Positions 10,489-20,838 of a DNA stretch of 64,000 nt are shown here, piece after piece. Each line of letters opens with the position of its first letter. Position 1 is the stretch's first letter. Below the pieces are notes generated by a model. That model made no database searches and was not told the DNA's origin. It saw only the letters and a list, made by a program, of their open reading frames with translations. A program made the translations under genes and the position numbers. Source of the stretch: Bedellia somnulentella (taxonomy: Eukaryota; Arthropoda; Insecta; Lepidoptera; Bedelliidae); the NCBI GenBank assembly GCA_963576735.1, contig OY755174.1, forward strand, positions 9,238,001-9,302,000, read 5' to 3'.

Positions 10489-10870
10489 TGTTAGTGTGTA
10501 TTGTGGCATTTATTTCTCGTAAGACTGGAATGGCGAGGCCGGTAAGTGGTCCACCTCGTCAAACGACGATAGCCCAGCGCCAGCGGCGGCCCCTTGTTGC
10601 AGGCTGCCCTTTGTGGCCATGGAGCACGTCATATCATGTTGTTAATATCTTTGATACATACCATTGTCCAATTGAGGTGCTTTATCTTATATTTTCATAC
10701 TTAGTACTGGTAGATACTCCCGCAATTAGTATGTAAAGTAATCACAACAGCTGCACACTTACCTCAAATTGTGTGCTAGAGAGTATATCAAACCAGGAAA
10801 CCATGCAGAGAAAGCATTCGCATGTAATTTTGTATATAATAATAATAAATAAATGTAATGTTAGTCAACT
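10489..10870 (+). other. Rap2 3' untranslated region with poly(A) signal
   Basis: Follows the TAA of Rap2. A cluster of AATAAT and AATAAA words ends with AATAAA at 10844-10849, a good polyadenylation signal. A further ATAATAAAAG at about 11136 could be an alternative distal signal. Confidence 0.55.
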
Positions 10871-11254
10871 TTGTATACCTATGATTTCATTAGCAAAGAT
10901 TTAATTGTGGAACCAAAAGGCTCAGAAAAGTATTGAGCCACTTATATGTTTTTAATGTTCTATGACTTAATGATGGAAATGTGAACCCCTAAAGTCATAT
11001 TATGATTTACTTGTAAATTGTGTTTATAAGAGAAATCAATAATCAAAGAATTACAGTAAGATGTTCTTTTTAGCGTGATTTTGTTTAAAAAGTCTACCAG
11101 GATTTGTGATAATACATATAACAAAATATCTCTATAATAAAAGTTTTAAGTGGGAGATTATCTAGCAGTTTCATTTCTTATTAGCAACTTAGCATATATT
11201 TATAGCCTTGAGTATGCTGGGTTCATAAACTCTCCAGTTTAGATACCAGTTTCT

Positions 11255-11375
11255 TTCTAAGGGTATTGCTACAATTTTTTCCCAATAAATTTCCAAAAGT
11301 GCCTCAAGAAATCCATTTCTGAAGCTCTGCCTACCTCTTTATAGTAGTTATAGCTAGTAGTATATAACTTTCATA
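11255..11375 (+). mobile_element. SINE-B, degenerate 3' half
   Basis: TTTTTTCCCAATAAATTTCC, AAAAGTGCCTCAAGAAATCC and GAAGCTCTGCCTACCTCTTT correspond to the 3' half of SINE-B with many substitutions. Confidence 0.5.
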
Positions 11376-11992
11376 GCTTCCTCAATTTGCTCATTTTTAT
11401 TTATTTTTCATTTTAAATATGTGTCTTGTTTATTGATACAGTAATAGTAGTTAACTAAATATTTGTTTGTTCTGTAGGGTATTTGAGCTTTCTCACTACT
11501 AGAACCAATCTATAATTCTCAGCTGAGCTTCAGTATTGGTATTCCGCAGCCACATATGGAAGTTGAGTGATTGTTTTCCAGCACATCTCCCAAAAACTAT
11601 GTGCCATTGATATTTAGTTAAGCACCATTTAAAGTGTCTTATATTTTTACCCTTTGCTTATCACATCAACCAACAACCTTGATCTTGTTCCAGCCTCATG
11701 TACCCATTTTAATAGGTGTTCAAATATCTCTTATGATAATATTAAAATAGAACTTATGCCATTCCTTTGAATTTATGTGATGCCTTCCATGTTTCTTGTC
11801 AATTACTTGTCACTTGCTAGTTATTGGTTGAAACTCATTGGCGCTATATTAATACAAAACTAACCAACATAATTTGTGTTTAACTATGAAGTGAAACATT
11901 TTATCTGTCTTGATTGTCTTTATCACCTATTTATTTCAAACATTTAAAATAATTTCATTCTGCTTTCTTCTTAACCTATTCTTTGGAGGTAT
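11376..11992. other. No gene seen
   Basis: AT-rich sequence, nothing supported. Confidence 0.4.
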
Positions 11993-12002
11993 ATATTCTA
12001 TA

Positions 12003-12249
12003 CATACATACATATACTCACGGCTATAAATCCCTAGTAGGGGTAGCCAGAGCTAAGGAATCAGAAATTCCTCAGCCACTTTTGGAAAGTTAAGTGAGGA
12101 AAAGATAGTAAAATAAAGGTTGTTGGTGATAGGTCTCCAACCTCATCGTCCAAAAATCCCTTAAAAGCCCCAATACCGTTAGTTGCCTCTTACGTACACC
12201 CACCGGAAGAAATGGGGTAGTGCTATTCCAAGCCGACACTACACAGCAG
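12003..12249 (-). mobile_element. SINE-B, full length with target duplication
   Basis: Minus-strand copy running from the CATACATACATATACTCACG tail complement to the head complement AGCCGACACTACACAGC. It is flanked by a 10-bp direct repeat ATATTCTATA (11993-12002 and 12250-12259). It retains the GAGGAATT/AATTCCTC hairpin, the CCCC hairpin and the CGACTAA core in diverged form. It is one of the youngest-looking copies. Confidence 0.9.
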
Positions 12250-12758
12250 ATATTCTATATCATGAAATATTTGCTACTAGTGGCAATTTTTTTCCCATGA
12301 CATATTTTGCATCAAAATGTTCAGTCGGTGTAGGAATGCTGATGGTCAATGGCAAGATATTGCAATGGAGCTTATCTGGCTTGCTGTTGGCCAGACATAC
12401 TTACTTTCAATTATTGTAAGAACTGATCCCTTACAATAATTGACAGGCTCAGTATTTTGACTTCAAATCTTAACATTTAACAAGTCCTATTATTAGTATT
12501 TTGGTATTACTCTGATAAAATCTGTATTTTGAATTTGTAAATTGGATAAACCCACTATTCGGTATTCAAACTATATTACAGTTTAACACTTGACCTTAGC
12601 TGTTGTCTGCCATTCTGTGGTCATTGTATTTACTTTTTGCTTGATAGTTTACTCCATGTATCAAAGCGTAAATTATTAAGGATTCTATCAACTGAAGTTA
12701 ATTATATTATTTACTTCTGTTAAATAAGTTGATTCAGAGAGATCAAGTCTTTTTTATA

Positions 12759-12996
12759 AAGGTGCTCCCTCACTGGGATCATTCACTTGAACTGTAACAT
12801 TATAGATTCGTCTTTGAGCATTACATTACAATAATACCTCCCTGACTAATGAGCATCCACATGTAATGACTAGCTAATAAATAACCATTCATTTCAGGGT
12901 TTCAATTGTAATGCTCGGTTCTTCTCCTTTACTGATGTAATGCTCAAATCTGTTATGTTACATTACACTCGAATCCTCCCGGTAAGGGAGCACCTT
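12759..12996. mobile_element. MITE, 238 bp, TA target
   Basis: Ends are inverted repeats AAGGTGCTCCCTCACTGGGA and the complement of AAGGTGCTCCCTTACCGGGA (18 of 20 match), flanked by TA on both sides (12757-12758 and 12997-12998). A second inverted pair, TTTGAGCATTACAT and its complement, lies inside. It has no coding capacity. The TA duplication suggests mobilisation by a Tc1/mariner-type or other TA-targeting transposase. Confidence 0.75.
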
Positions 12997-12998
12997 TA

Positions 12999-15590
12999 TT
13001 TTATCATGAAAACCAATGGAAACATTTTTACACTGGTTAAATAATATAATCACTTTTTCATAATGCAGTCTAGGAAATGAGAGATTAAAATTAGGGTGTA
13101 ATTAATCTTCGTGAGTTTCAAAATGAACATGTTATCATATTTTTTAATTCAAGATAGCTTTTTCATCCCAATATTTCACCTAAAATACTTGCAAAGGTAC
13201 GAAAAAAGGTAAAAATAGTCTACTATTTCAGTAATGTATAGCGATGAAGTCGTCAGTCTCAATTCCCAATAACATCACAGAAACTTGTGAAAGTAAGGAT
13301 TATCGAAATAACTAAATGAGCATTTGCTCGATAAAGGTCTAGTGCACACTTTGCAGTGTACAATGAACAAGTAGATATTTGAATGAAAAGATTGTCGGTT
13401 CGTTTCTCATGCCGCGTTGTGTTCTGTATCGCGGTGTTAGGTGCCGTTACTGGCCCAGATATTACATGCGCTGAATCCCCCGGACATTGACGGCAAGTGT
13501 TGTAATACCAGATGTTGGTTTCCCTCTTTTTTCAATATGTGAAAAAACGTTGCATATATTTCTGTAATTCATTGAATATTTTAATTAGCAACTACCTACA
13601 TCTTTTGCAAGTTTTGTAACTACTTGCTTTATTATGCATTTTCGAGCTTGTTATCTAGTAATATTGTATTTACGCAATGAAAATTCGTAATACTTATTAG
13701 TAGCGCTTTTTTTAGTTTTACCCCAGGGCAACATGTGTAGTAGCTTTTGTAAAATTGTATACCGTAATTAATCTTTTCAGCGCAATGCAAGAACATAATA
13801 TTACGTAATACGTACACATACTATGTTACTAACTACTATGTTAGTATTAATATGCACCATGCGTATTAGGCGAATGTTTTTGATATAAGTCATTTTAGTT
13901 ATTTATTGTAGTGAATCTCCATGTAACTATTCCTCATACGATTAATACGTTTACTGAAGAATCGTTTAAAATAGGTTTGTCAAATTATACCACCTCAAAT
14001 GGCTTTATGATTAAAACTTTTATTGTTGCCAAGTCGGAGTGAATATGATTGTGCCTTGTGCCGCGTTTAGCTCACTATTGACCTGACTGCGGAGTTGCAT
14101 AATCACCCACCTTGACTCGAGTTGCTTTCTCGAGCCCAATATGGAATGATTGCCCAGACAGATGTTATACATAAATACTTACTCCATCTTATATATTAAA
14201 CGATTGCCACTGGTTTACAAAAAATGCCACCATTTAGTTCTTTTTGATTATTTTTTACAAACATTGCCGAGCTGAAGAGGTCCTTATACAATTGGGTTCA
14301 CTGAAGAACATTGTCCTCGTAATGTAGTCTCTTGTATTTCTTCATTAGGGCTGGATGTATTATAATACGGAGTATGGTGCCTATTCATACATCGGTCATA
14401 TGCATGTATCATGGGACAAGAAACCTTAATGGCATACAGTTAAGTTGAAAATTCGAAGAGCCAGCGTCCGAATTTCTGGTAATCGTGCATACAGATCGCG
14501 GTAGTTCTTATTGTTGGTGAATAAGTTAGGCTTTGGAGCAGTACAGTCAGTACAGTAGTTGGTGGTTGGCTGACGACACTTGGCAGCCGGGATGGGCAAC
14601 ACGTGCTGCGGACTATTCAAAATGCAGAATACAAAATGAAAGGACACCCATTGTTTGCGTATTACTGCTCGTCCTCGCTTTGCCAAACTGTGAGAAATAT
14701 TTAACAGCACATAAAAAATATACTGCATTCTAATGCATTCAATTTGCGTCTTTTGAGCAAATGTTATTACAACTTAAAAAGTTCAAACCTTTCACAAAAA
14801 CCGGCATTAGGGTAGATTAAACAGTCCACTATAAGTTAAAAGCTAAAGAATTTATTTTATTCTTACGTATTCAATAATCTTGTAGATTTTTCTGATAGTA
14901 TCCCATTCTAGGACGAGTGAACAGAATAAAGGCAACTTTTAGGCCTTATCTAAAAGTTCGGTATAACTTTCACATAAGTCTCTTGCAACCTCAATATACA
15001 TTTTTTCGGATACATGTTATAAAAAAGCCCCGACATGCAATTCAAACTATTAAGATCAATACTAGCTGCGAATACGCAAAATTAAAGACCATCTGACACA
15101 AATTTATGAATTCTTATCTTAATAAAATGTATTGTATTTTGGTGGTGAAAGTCTTAAATCGATAAAATATTATCTCTAACTAAATAATATTTAATCCGAT
15201 AAGTGGGTGGAGCGCATCTGTCATTACTACTCAAGCACTTACTACACAACAGAGCACAGACAGTCTAATTAGAACAGAGGAAGTCTTTTTTTATCAATTA
15301 AAATAGCGGGCTGCGAGTAAAAATATTTTTCCTTTAATTATTCATGCATTCGTCATACATAAATGTGAATTTGTTGGAAACGCATGCGTGAATAATATTA
15401 AAACTTTCCTCTGCCTAAATTTCACTGTCTTTTGTCTGAAGAACATTTTGGGCACTGGATCGGTGCTCTTGTTTTTAATTTATACTATTGAGAATTAAAT
15501 AATACTTTCTAATATGTAGAGTAGATTATTCTTTGATTGATTTCCTGTGTAGTGTCTGCTGTGTCTGCATTTAATAGTACCACTTTTTTA
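12999..15590. other. No gene seen
   Basis: About 2.6 kb with no supported gene. 13390-13500 and 14440-14660 are less AT-rich, and 14426-14728 has overlapping short ORFs on both strands with no recognisable product. At 15548-15587 a phrase GTGTAGTGTCTGCTGTG resembles a decayed SINE-B head. Confidence 0.35.
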
Positions 15591-15679
15591 TGCCGTATGA
15601 AAGGTATCATAAGGCCGCCCATATATTGTAAGTAAGTTTTGTTTCTAACTCGTTTTTTCCCTATTGCATAAAATATCAA
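15591..15679 (+). repeat. 89-bp dispersed repeat unit, copy 1
   Basis: TGCCGTATGAAAGGTATCAT to CATAAAATATCAA. The same unit recurs at 19182-19270 with only a few differences. It is not part of any SINE family described here and has no ORF. It may be a fragment of a larger element. Confidence 0.8.
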
Positions 15680-16281
15680 ATAACTGATTCAAACGATTTC
15701 CTCTTTTTCAATATACGAACAAACAGCGGGAAGAGCTTCGTAAAACCAGTCCCAAGCCACTTATAAAACAAAACCGGGGCAAAAATGGTTGTTGACCATA
15801 GAAATAACCTTAAAATTCCCTAATTCCCTTAGCCATCTAAAATACTATGCTTTATTCAATAAGATTAGGAAGATATACAAGTTTCTCAAGTGTCTATCGA
15901 TACAGCAGGTATGAGTGTGAGTGAATAAACCACTCATCAGAAGTGAAACCATATCGAATTGTCTATCACGAAAGCAGGCGCTTTGTACGTGTCTAATTAT
16001 TGGAGTTTTTGCGTGTGTACGTTATTATTTGTAACACGCAACGTACCTATTTAAAGATTGAGGAAACTATTACTTATTGCTGGATGATCCAACAAGTATT
16101 AGTGAAATCGGAAACATTGAATGCACCGCGACTGACATTCGCTTGTTTGAATTTATTAATTTTAAATAACTTTTTGACTTATTTTTAATGAATAAAGAAG
16201 TCGTATTTTAGATAAAAAAAAATATTATTATCTGTTTTTGGCTAGATATTCAGTTTATTTGTTGGGCTTTAATCTTTATTT
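15680..16281. other. No gene seen
   Basis: AT-rich, nothing supported. Confidence 0.4.
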
Positions 16282-16418
16282 GCTCAAAAAGGCAGGCGTC
16301 CGAATTATCAAAAAATCAAAGAGCATGTATGAAAATATCGATGGATGTAAACGAAGCTAGAGAGGTTTGTCAGGATCGCACAATGAGAAATAATGGCGTA
16401 AGTATATGTATGTATGTT
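16282..16418 (+). mobile_element. LINE-T 3' end, internally deleted
   Basis: Matches the LINE-T 3' coding end (AAAAAGGCAGGCGTCCG, GAGCATGTATGAAAA, GAAGCTAGAGAGGTTTGTCAG), then skips the TGGCGATCGATAGTCTCTGC stretch and ends TAATGGCGTAAG with a TATATGTATGTATGT tail. Confidence 0.8.
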
Positions 16419-17055
16419 TAATCTTTATGTGGCTAAATTTCTTTATATGACTATAACGATTAAAAAAATATCCTGGATGAAATTATAGATGTGTATGAAT
16501 TAGTGTATTGTCTCTACTTACCCCAAACGGAGTCTCATTGTATCACCTCGATACTTGTAAGTATGAATGTTATCTTTTATTACTACAACAACAAGATACT
16601 TGCACTAATTATGTAGCCAAAATTATCTATGCCAGTCTTATACGCTTTACAAATTATTAGTTTATTGTTGTAGGTTTATGGCTTTAAGCTTAAAAGCAAG
16701 CTGTTTTGATTCATGGCGAGACCATGTCAGGACGATGAGGGTATGGGTGCTGCCCATGTGATTTGTGTTAAGGGAATTAGGCCAAATTCCTAATACCCGT
16801 ATGACGTAAGCTTTAATAAATTGGTTTTAAACGCCTCTTAGTCTTGGCAACGGAGTTTGTTTTCATAAACACAATATAATATAATTGCAGAAGCATATTT
16901 TACTCATGTGAATTGACGCGCATATTTCATTTCATACGTTACTTCATAAACTATAATTCACCTGAATGAAACACAACGTGACGTCAATCTTGATAGAGCA
17001 ATCAAGAAACATAGAAAATGGGTTTCTATGCAGCTTATATTTATATTTATTGCAA
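16419..17055. other. No gene seen
   Basis: AT-rich, nothing supported. Confidence 0.4.
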
Positions 17056-17310
17056 GCTGTGTAGTGTCGGTTTAGAATAGCACTCATACATTCTTCCCGC
17101 AGGTGTCGAACTAGTCGAAAAGAGATTTTGAAGTTTGACGAGATTGTTTGGGCGACGTGGCCGGAAACCCATTACTACACCAGCTACACTCCTTTATTTT
17201 ATAAATGTTTTTTACTAAACTTCCTAAAGCGGCTGAGGAATTTCTTAACCCAAAACTCTGCCTACCCCTTTTTGGATTTTATAGCCATAATTGAACGTAG
17301 GTATGTATGT
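17056..17310 (+). mobile_element. SINE-B, full length, diverged
   Basis: Head GCTGTGTAGTGTCGGTTTAG, diverged core, GGGCGACGTGGCCGGAAACCC, GCGGCTGAGGAATTTCTTAA, CTACCCCTTTTTGGATTTTATAGCC and a GTATGTATGT tail. Confidence 0.85.
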
Positions 17311-17973
17311 CATTGCTTTTTATAGTTTCTGGATCCTTCCTTAATCGTTACAGTAGCCAACTTTTTAAATATTATCTCAAAGACTACTTGGATTTATTAA
17401 ACAAAATACTTATTATTTCCGCAGTGGCTAGATGAGAAGTTACTGTTACGGAATGGAACCCCAAATCATTAGTTAACAAGCATATACAACTCCTTTCAAA
17501 ATATCTAAAGGAACATACGCAATCAAGCTGTACGCATATGTTTATCATATTAAAAATGTCTTCAAAGGTCTATTGTTCAAAATATAACATCAAAGAAAAC
17601 GGAATGTGGTCCACAAATACCCATAGTTGAGTAGTCTGTTGATTGAGGATGTGGTTTAGGTCATGTTGGCCACAAGAATATAGCATGGTTGACTGCTCCG
17701 ATGAATAAACTAGTTGCGATCGATAAATAGCTTCCATGTCGTCGAGTGAGAATAGAAAATAGCTTTTAATACCTAAATAGGTTGTCATTATCCCACCCAC
17801 ATTCGCCATCAACTATATAGGTCATATCCGAAAATAAATTTGATTAATGAGCGTTTTTTATCGGTTTTAAATTACGGAATCACTGCAGTATGGTTTAAAG
17901 TAGATTAATAACGCGTTTTTATACATTTAAATGATGTCATTTATTTTGACTCTTTTTGGTATGGTCTAAGTTC
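17311..17973. other. No gene seen
   Basis: AT-rich, nothing supported. Confidence 0.4.
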
Positions 17974-18252
17974 GCCGTGTAGTGTCGGCTTCGCCGTGTA
18001 GTGTCGGCTTAGAATAGCACTACCCCGTTTCTACCGATGGGTGTACGTAAGAGGCGACCATCGGTATTGGGGCCTTCAAGGAATTTTTGGGCGATGCGGT
18101 TGGAGACCCATCACCAACAACCTTTACTTTACCATCCTTTCCCCACTCAATTTTCCAAAAGTTAAAAGGCCAGAGCTGAGGAATTAGAAATTCCTCAGCT
18201 CTGGCTACCCCTTCTAGGGATTTATAGCCATGAGTATATGTTATGTTATGTA
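17974..18252 (+). mobile_element. SINE-B with duplicated head and perfect internal palindrome
   Basis: The first 19 bases (GCCGTGTAGTGTCGGCTTC) occur twice in tandem, at 17974 and 17993, before the normal body. In the 3' part the usual CCAAAAGTGGC is replaced so that CCAGAGCTGAGGAATT is followed by its complement, making a palindrome at 18171-18204. It ends ATAGCCATGAGTATATG with a TTATG tail more like that of SINE-A. Confidence 0.85.
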
Positions 18253-18619
18253 ATTTAGTTAAACCAGTACACATATTAGATGTTAAAAAAATATATATCT
18301 GTCACTTTATACTAGATCGGTTTGAATACGATTACGAAATACTTCGATTACTTTTGATGAAATGTGTGAATCCATGGTGAAATATATTAATTTTTACATA
18401 CAGATTCAATATCTTTGATTTAAAAGTATTTGATTCAAAAGTATGACACTTGCTGAATGTGTTACTTCTCTGCGCCTGTAAATTTCTGCACGTGTATTTG
18501 ACCACTGATTCTTTCAACCATGATACTTTTTAAAGTCTGAATCCAATATCCCGTAGAGTGCCCTGCCCACATCTCAGTGGGGGATTAAGTCTGTTCATGT
18601 TTCATACATATTACTTACA

Positions 18620-18760
18620 TAACGAAACCTGGGGCTTAGTGGCGGATAGAAAGTGAGCGTGGGAGGAGCAGGTAAGTTCGGGCGCTGCATGTTGGTGACG
18701 TCATGAGCTGTTTCGACCAGCTACGTGCCGCGCTCGCCGCCGGCTTGGAGCGACCTTGAT
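18620..18760 (+). promoter_or_regulatory. GC-rich islet with splice-donor and CRE-like sites
   Basis: GC- and CpG-rich patch in AT-rich DNA. It contains a perfect donor consensus CAG|GTAAGT (18669-18677) and a perfect CRE palindrome TGACGTCA (18696-18703), followed by CGCGCTCGCCGCCGGC. This could be a noncoding first exon and promoter of a plus-strand gene whose coding exons lie elsewhere. No ORF supports it directly. Confidence 0.3.
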
Positions 18761-18917
18761 CGATATCAATACTTGCACATTTCTAACACGTCTCTCCGTT
18801 CAAATGTTACATACGTGGAATTGTTTTTCTTTTTGTTGTTTTGGTATAAGAATATAAATACATATGGATATATGGTATGGCTACTAACTCAACGATATAA
18901 TAAATATTATATAATCA

Positions 18918-19162
18918 CATTATAGTACCGGCTTAGAATGTCACTACCCCCCTCTACCCACGGGTGTCATAAGAGGTGACTAAGGGTATCGAGGCTCTTT
19001 TGAGTGGTATTTGGGCGATGCGGTTGGAAACCCTTCATCAACAATACTTTATTTTTACCATCATGTCTCTCATCAACTTCTAAATGCGGCTGAGGAGTTT
19101 CCAGCTCTAAAGCTCTGGCTACCCCTTCTTGAGATTTATGGGCGTGAGTATATATGTATGTA
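18918..19162 (+). mobile_element. SINE-B, full length
   Basis: TAGTACCGGCTTAGAATG head, CCCACGGGTGTCATAAGAGG, GGGCGATGCGGTTGGAAACC, GCGGCTGAGGAGTTTCCAGC, CTACCCCTTCTTGAG and a TATGTATG tail. Its 3' half is closely matched by the neighbouring fragment at 19271-19406. Confidence 0.88.
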
Positions 19163-19181
19163 ACCACGCAAATTATTCTTA

Positions 19182-19270
19182 TGCCGTATGAAAGGTATCA
19201 TAAGGCCGCCCATGTATTGTAAGTAAATATTGTTTCTAACACGTTTTTTTCCCTATTGCATAAAATATCA
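19182..19270 (+). repeat. 89-bp dispersed repeat unit, copy 2
   Basis: Second copy of the unit at 15591-15679. Here it sits exactly between a full SINE-B copy and a SINE-B 3' half of the same subfamily, as if it had inserted or been captured during a local duplication. Confidence 0.8.
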
Positions 19271-19406
19271 ATGAACCCTTCACCAACAATACTTTATTTT
19301 TACCATCATGTCCCTCATCAACTTCCAAATGCGGCTGAGGAGTTCCCAGCTCTGAAGCTCTGGCTACCCCTTCTTGAGATTTATGGGCGTGAATATATAT
19401 GTATGT
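19271..19406 (+). mobile_element. SINE-B 3' half
   Basis: Starts abruptly at the ATCACCAAC region and runs through GCGGCTGAGGAGTTCCCAGC and CTACCCCTTCTTGAGATTTA to a TATGTATG tail. It shares subfamily-specific differences with 18918-19162. Confidence 0.85.
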
Positions 19407-19411
19407 TTGTA

Positions 19412-19520
19412 TAATAACATATAAATAACAACCAAGAGTAAGAAACACGTTTTATGCCCATCACAAAATGTTGCTGCCAGCGGGATTCGAACCTAACCAC
19501 TCGGCCACCGACATTGTCAC
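19412..19520 (-). mobile_element. SINE-C fragment
   Basis: Minus-strand copy of the tRNA-like head (complement of GCGGGATTCGAACC and the GGCCGAGTGG box) plus the adjacent ATGGGCATAAAA and AGTAAGAAAC body. Truncated at its 3' end. Confidence 0.7.
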
Positions 19521-19537
19521 TATAACTAATTGTCTGC

Positions 19538-19775
19538 TGTGTAGTGACTGCAAAGAATCCGACTTAAGTATTTTTTTCCATGGATGTCGTAATAGGCAAC
19601 TGGGATTGCAGATCTTTTAGTGCCATTTGGGCTATGTGGGTGGGGACCCATCACCAACCATCGTTTATTTCATGATCTTTTCCCTACTCAACTTTCAAAA
19701 GCGGCAAAGGAATGACTCTTTATGTAGCTCTGGCTACCCCTTTTTGAGATTTATAGATGTGATTATTGTATGTTT
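19538..19775 (+). mobile_element. SINE-B, diverged
   Basis: GCTGTGTAGTGACTGCAAAG head, GATGTCGTAATAGGCAACTG core, GGGCTATGTGGGTGGGGACC, AAAGCGGCAAAGGAATGACT, GGCTACCCCTTTTTGAG and a degraded tail. Confidence 0.8.
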
Positions 19776-19949
19776 GTTCTTTTTGTCAAGTATTTCACTC
19801 TATTATTATGAGCAAAAAGACATAAGTTTTTAGGAGTATTTCCGTTCCCCAAAATCAATGGCTATTAATCGCGAGAGAAGAATTCCTACATATTAATTTA
19901 TATAGTCAGACGAGAGAGATGTGTCACTTTTCCGTAGATTTTCAGTTTA

Positions 19950-20170
19950 TTCATGTATGACAGTTTGACAGGGTTGCGTGAAAGTGGTTATGCACTGAGA
20001 ATTGGTAGATGCATCATTAAATGCCTTTTATACGCTGACGATCAAGTGTTACTTTCATCATTGGTGGACGAGTTGCAAGAGATGACGAATATTGATAGAA
20101 AGGGAATTGGATTAAACCAAAACCAACCATGGTTGAGGTTGGGTTTCAGTGTAGAGGAAGACCAAGGAGA
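19950..20170 (+). pseudogene. Non-LTR retrotransposon reverse transcriptase fragment
   Basis: The frame starting at ATG 19953 reads LTGLRESGYALRIGR, then CLLYADDQVLLSSLVDELQE. This is the reverse transcriptase catalytic block with the YADD motif and the conserved region after it. After about 45 residues the similarity fades. It is a short internal fragment, probably of the same element family whose 3' end is labelled LINE-T, since the two segments together match the usual order in such elements; that link is inferred. It is not functional. Confidence 0.7.
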
Positions 20171-20205
20171 ATATATTATGTTATGTAGAGTTGGGATACT
20201 ATTGC

Positions 20206-20608
20206 TGTGTAGTGTCGGCTTTGAATAGCACTACCCCATTTCTTCCGGTGGGTGTACGTCAGAGGATCATCCACGCGGCACAAAACACCAGGCTCGGCAC
20301 GCGCGGGATAGGCGTCGGGGTTTCCCCCATGGGCCAGCTTCGTCTCGGGGGGGAACGTCCCCCCCGGTCTTTGGGCACCTCCCCAGGCGATAGAGGGGAG
20401 GGGTGGCTATCCCTATTGGGGATTAGCCACTAAGGAGGGAGCCACTTTGAGGGATTTTTGAAAGATGCGGTTGGAGACCAATAACCAACAACCTTAATCT
20501 CATCATCTTTTCCCCACTCAACTTTCCAAAAGTGGCTGAGGATTTTCTAATTCCCTCGCTCTGGCTACCCCTTTTAGGATTTATAGCCGTGAGCATATGT
20601 ATGTATGT
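20206..20608 (+). mobile_element. SINE-B interrupted by a GC-rich segment
   Basis: A young-looking head, GCTGTGTAGTGTCGGCTTTG to GGGTGTACGTCAGAGG, then about 170 foreign GC-rich bases, then GGGATTTTTGAAAGATGCGG and the rest through AGTGGCTGAGGATTTTC, GGCTACCCCTTTTAGGA, ATAGCCGTGAGCATATG and a TATGTATG tail. Confidence 0.85.
20266..20437. other. GC-rich segment of unknown origin inside a SINE-B
   Basis: About 170 bases with strong GC content, including runs of seven G and seven C that can pair around GAACG, GGGTTTCCCCCATGGG and GGCACGCGCGGG. It is unlike anything else in the window. It replaces the CGACTAACGG part of the host SINE. There is no full-length ORF; it could be the 5' part of a retroelement or a gene fragment. 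Confidence 0.7.
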
Positions 20609-20724
20609 GTATGGGACACTATTATTTTTTGCGCAACTGTCTAACATTCGTTGGTAAGTATTACACAACTATTCTCGTTCCTTTTTACCTTACTTACCTA
20701 TTAAAAATATCATATAATATACCA

Positions 20725-20838
20725 TATTTTCCCCAATTAACTTCCAAAGGTGGCTAAGGCTGGCTGATTATTGTACATGCCGAGGCTCTGGCTACCTCTA
20801 TTTGGGATTCATAGCCGTGATTTTATGTATGTAATCTC
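20725..20838 (+). mobile_element. SINE-B 3' fragment
   Basis: TTTTCCCCAATTAACTTCC, AAGGTGGCTAAGGCTGGC, GGCTCTGGCTACCTCTATTT, CATAGCCGTGATTTTATG and a TATGTA tail. Confidence 0.75.

Noticed and set aside
10467..10736. 89-codon ORF after Rap2
   Set aside because: Overlaps the Rap2 end in another frame and lies in its 3' untranslated region; no recognisable product.
14426..14733. Overlapping ORFs on both strands
   Set aside because: No domain, no splice or promoter context, and composition is not protein-like in either frame.
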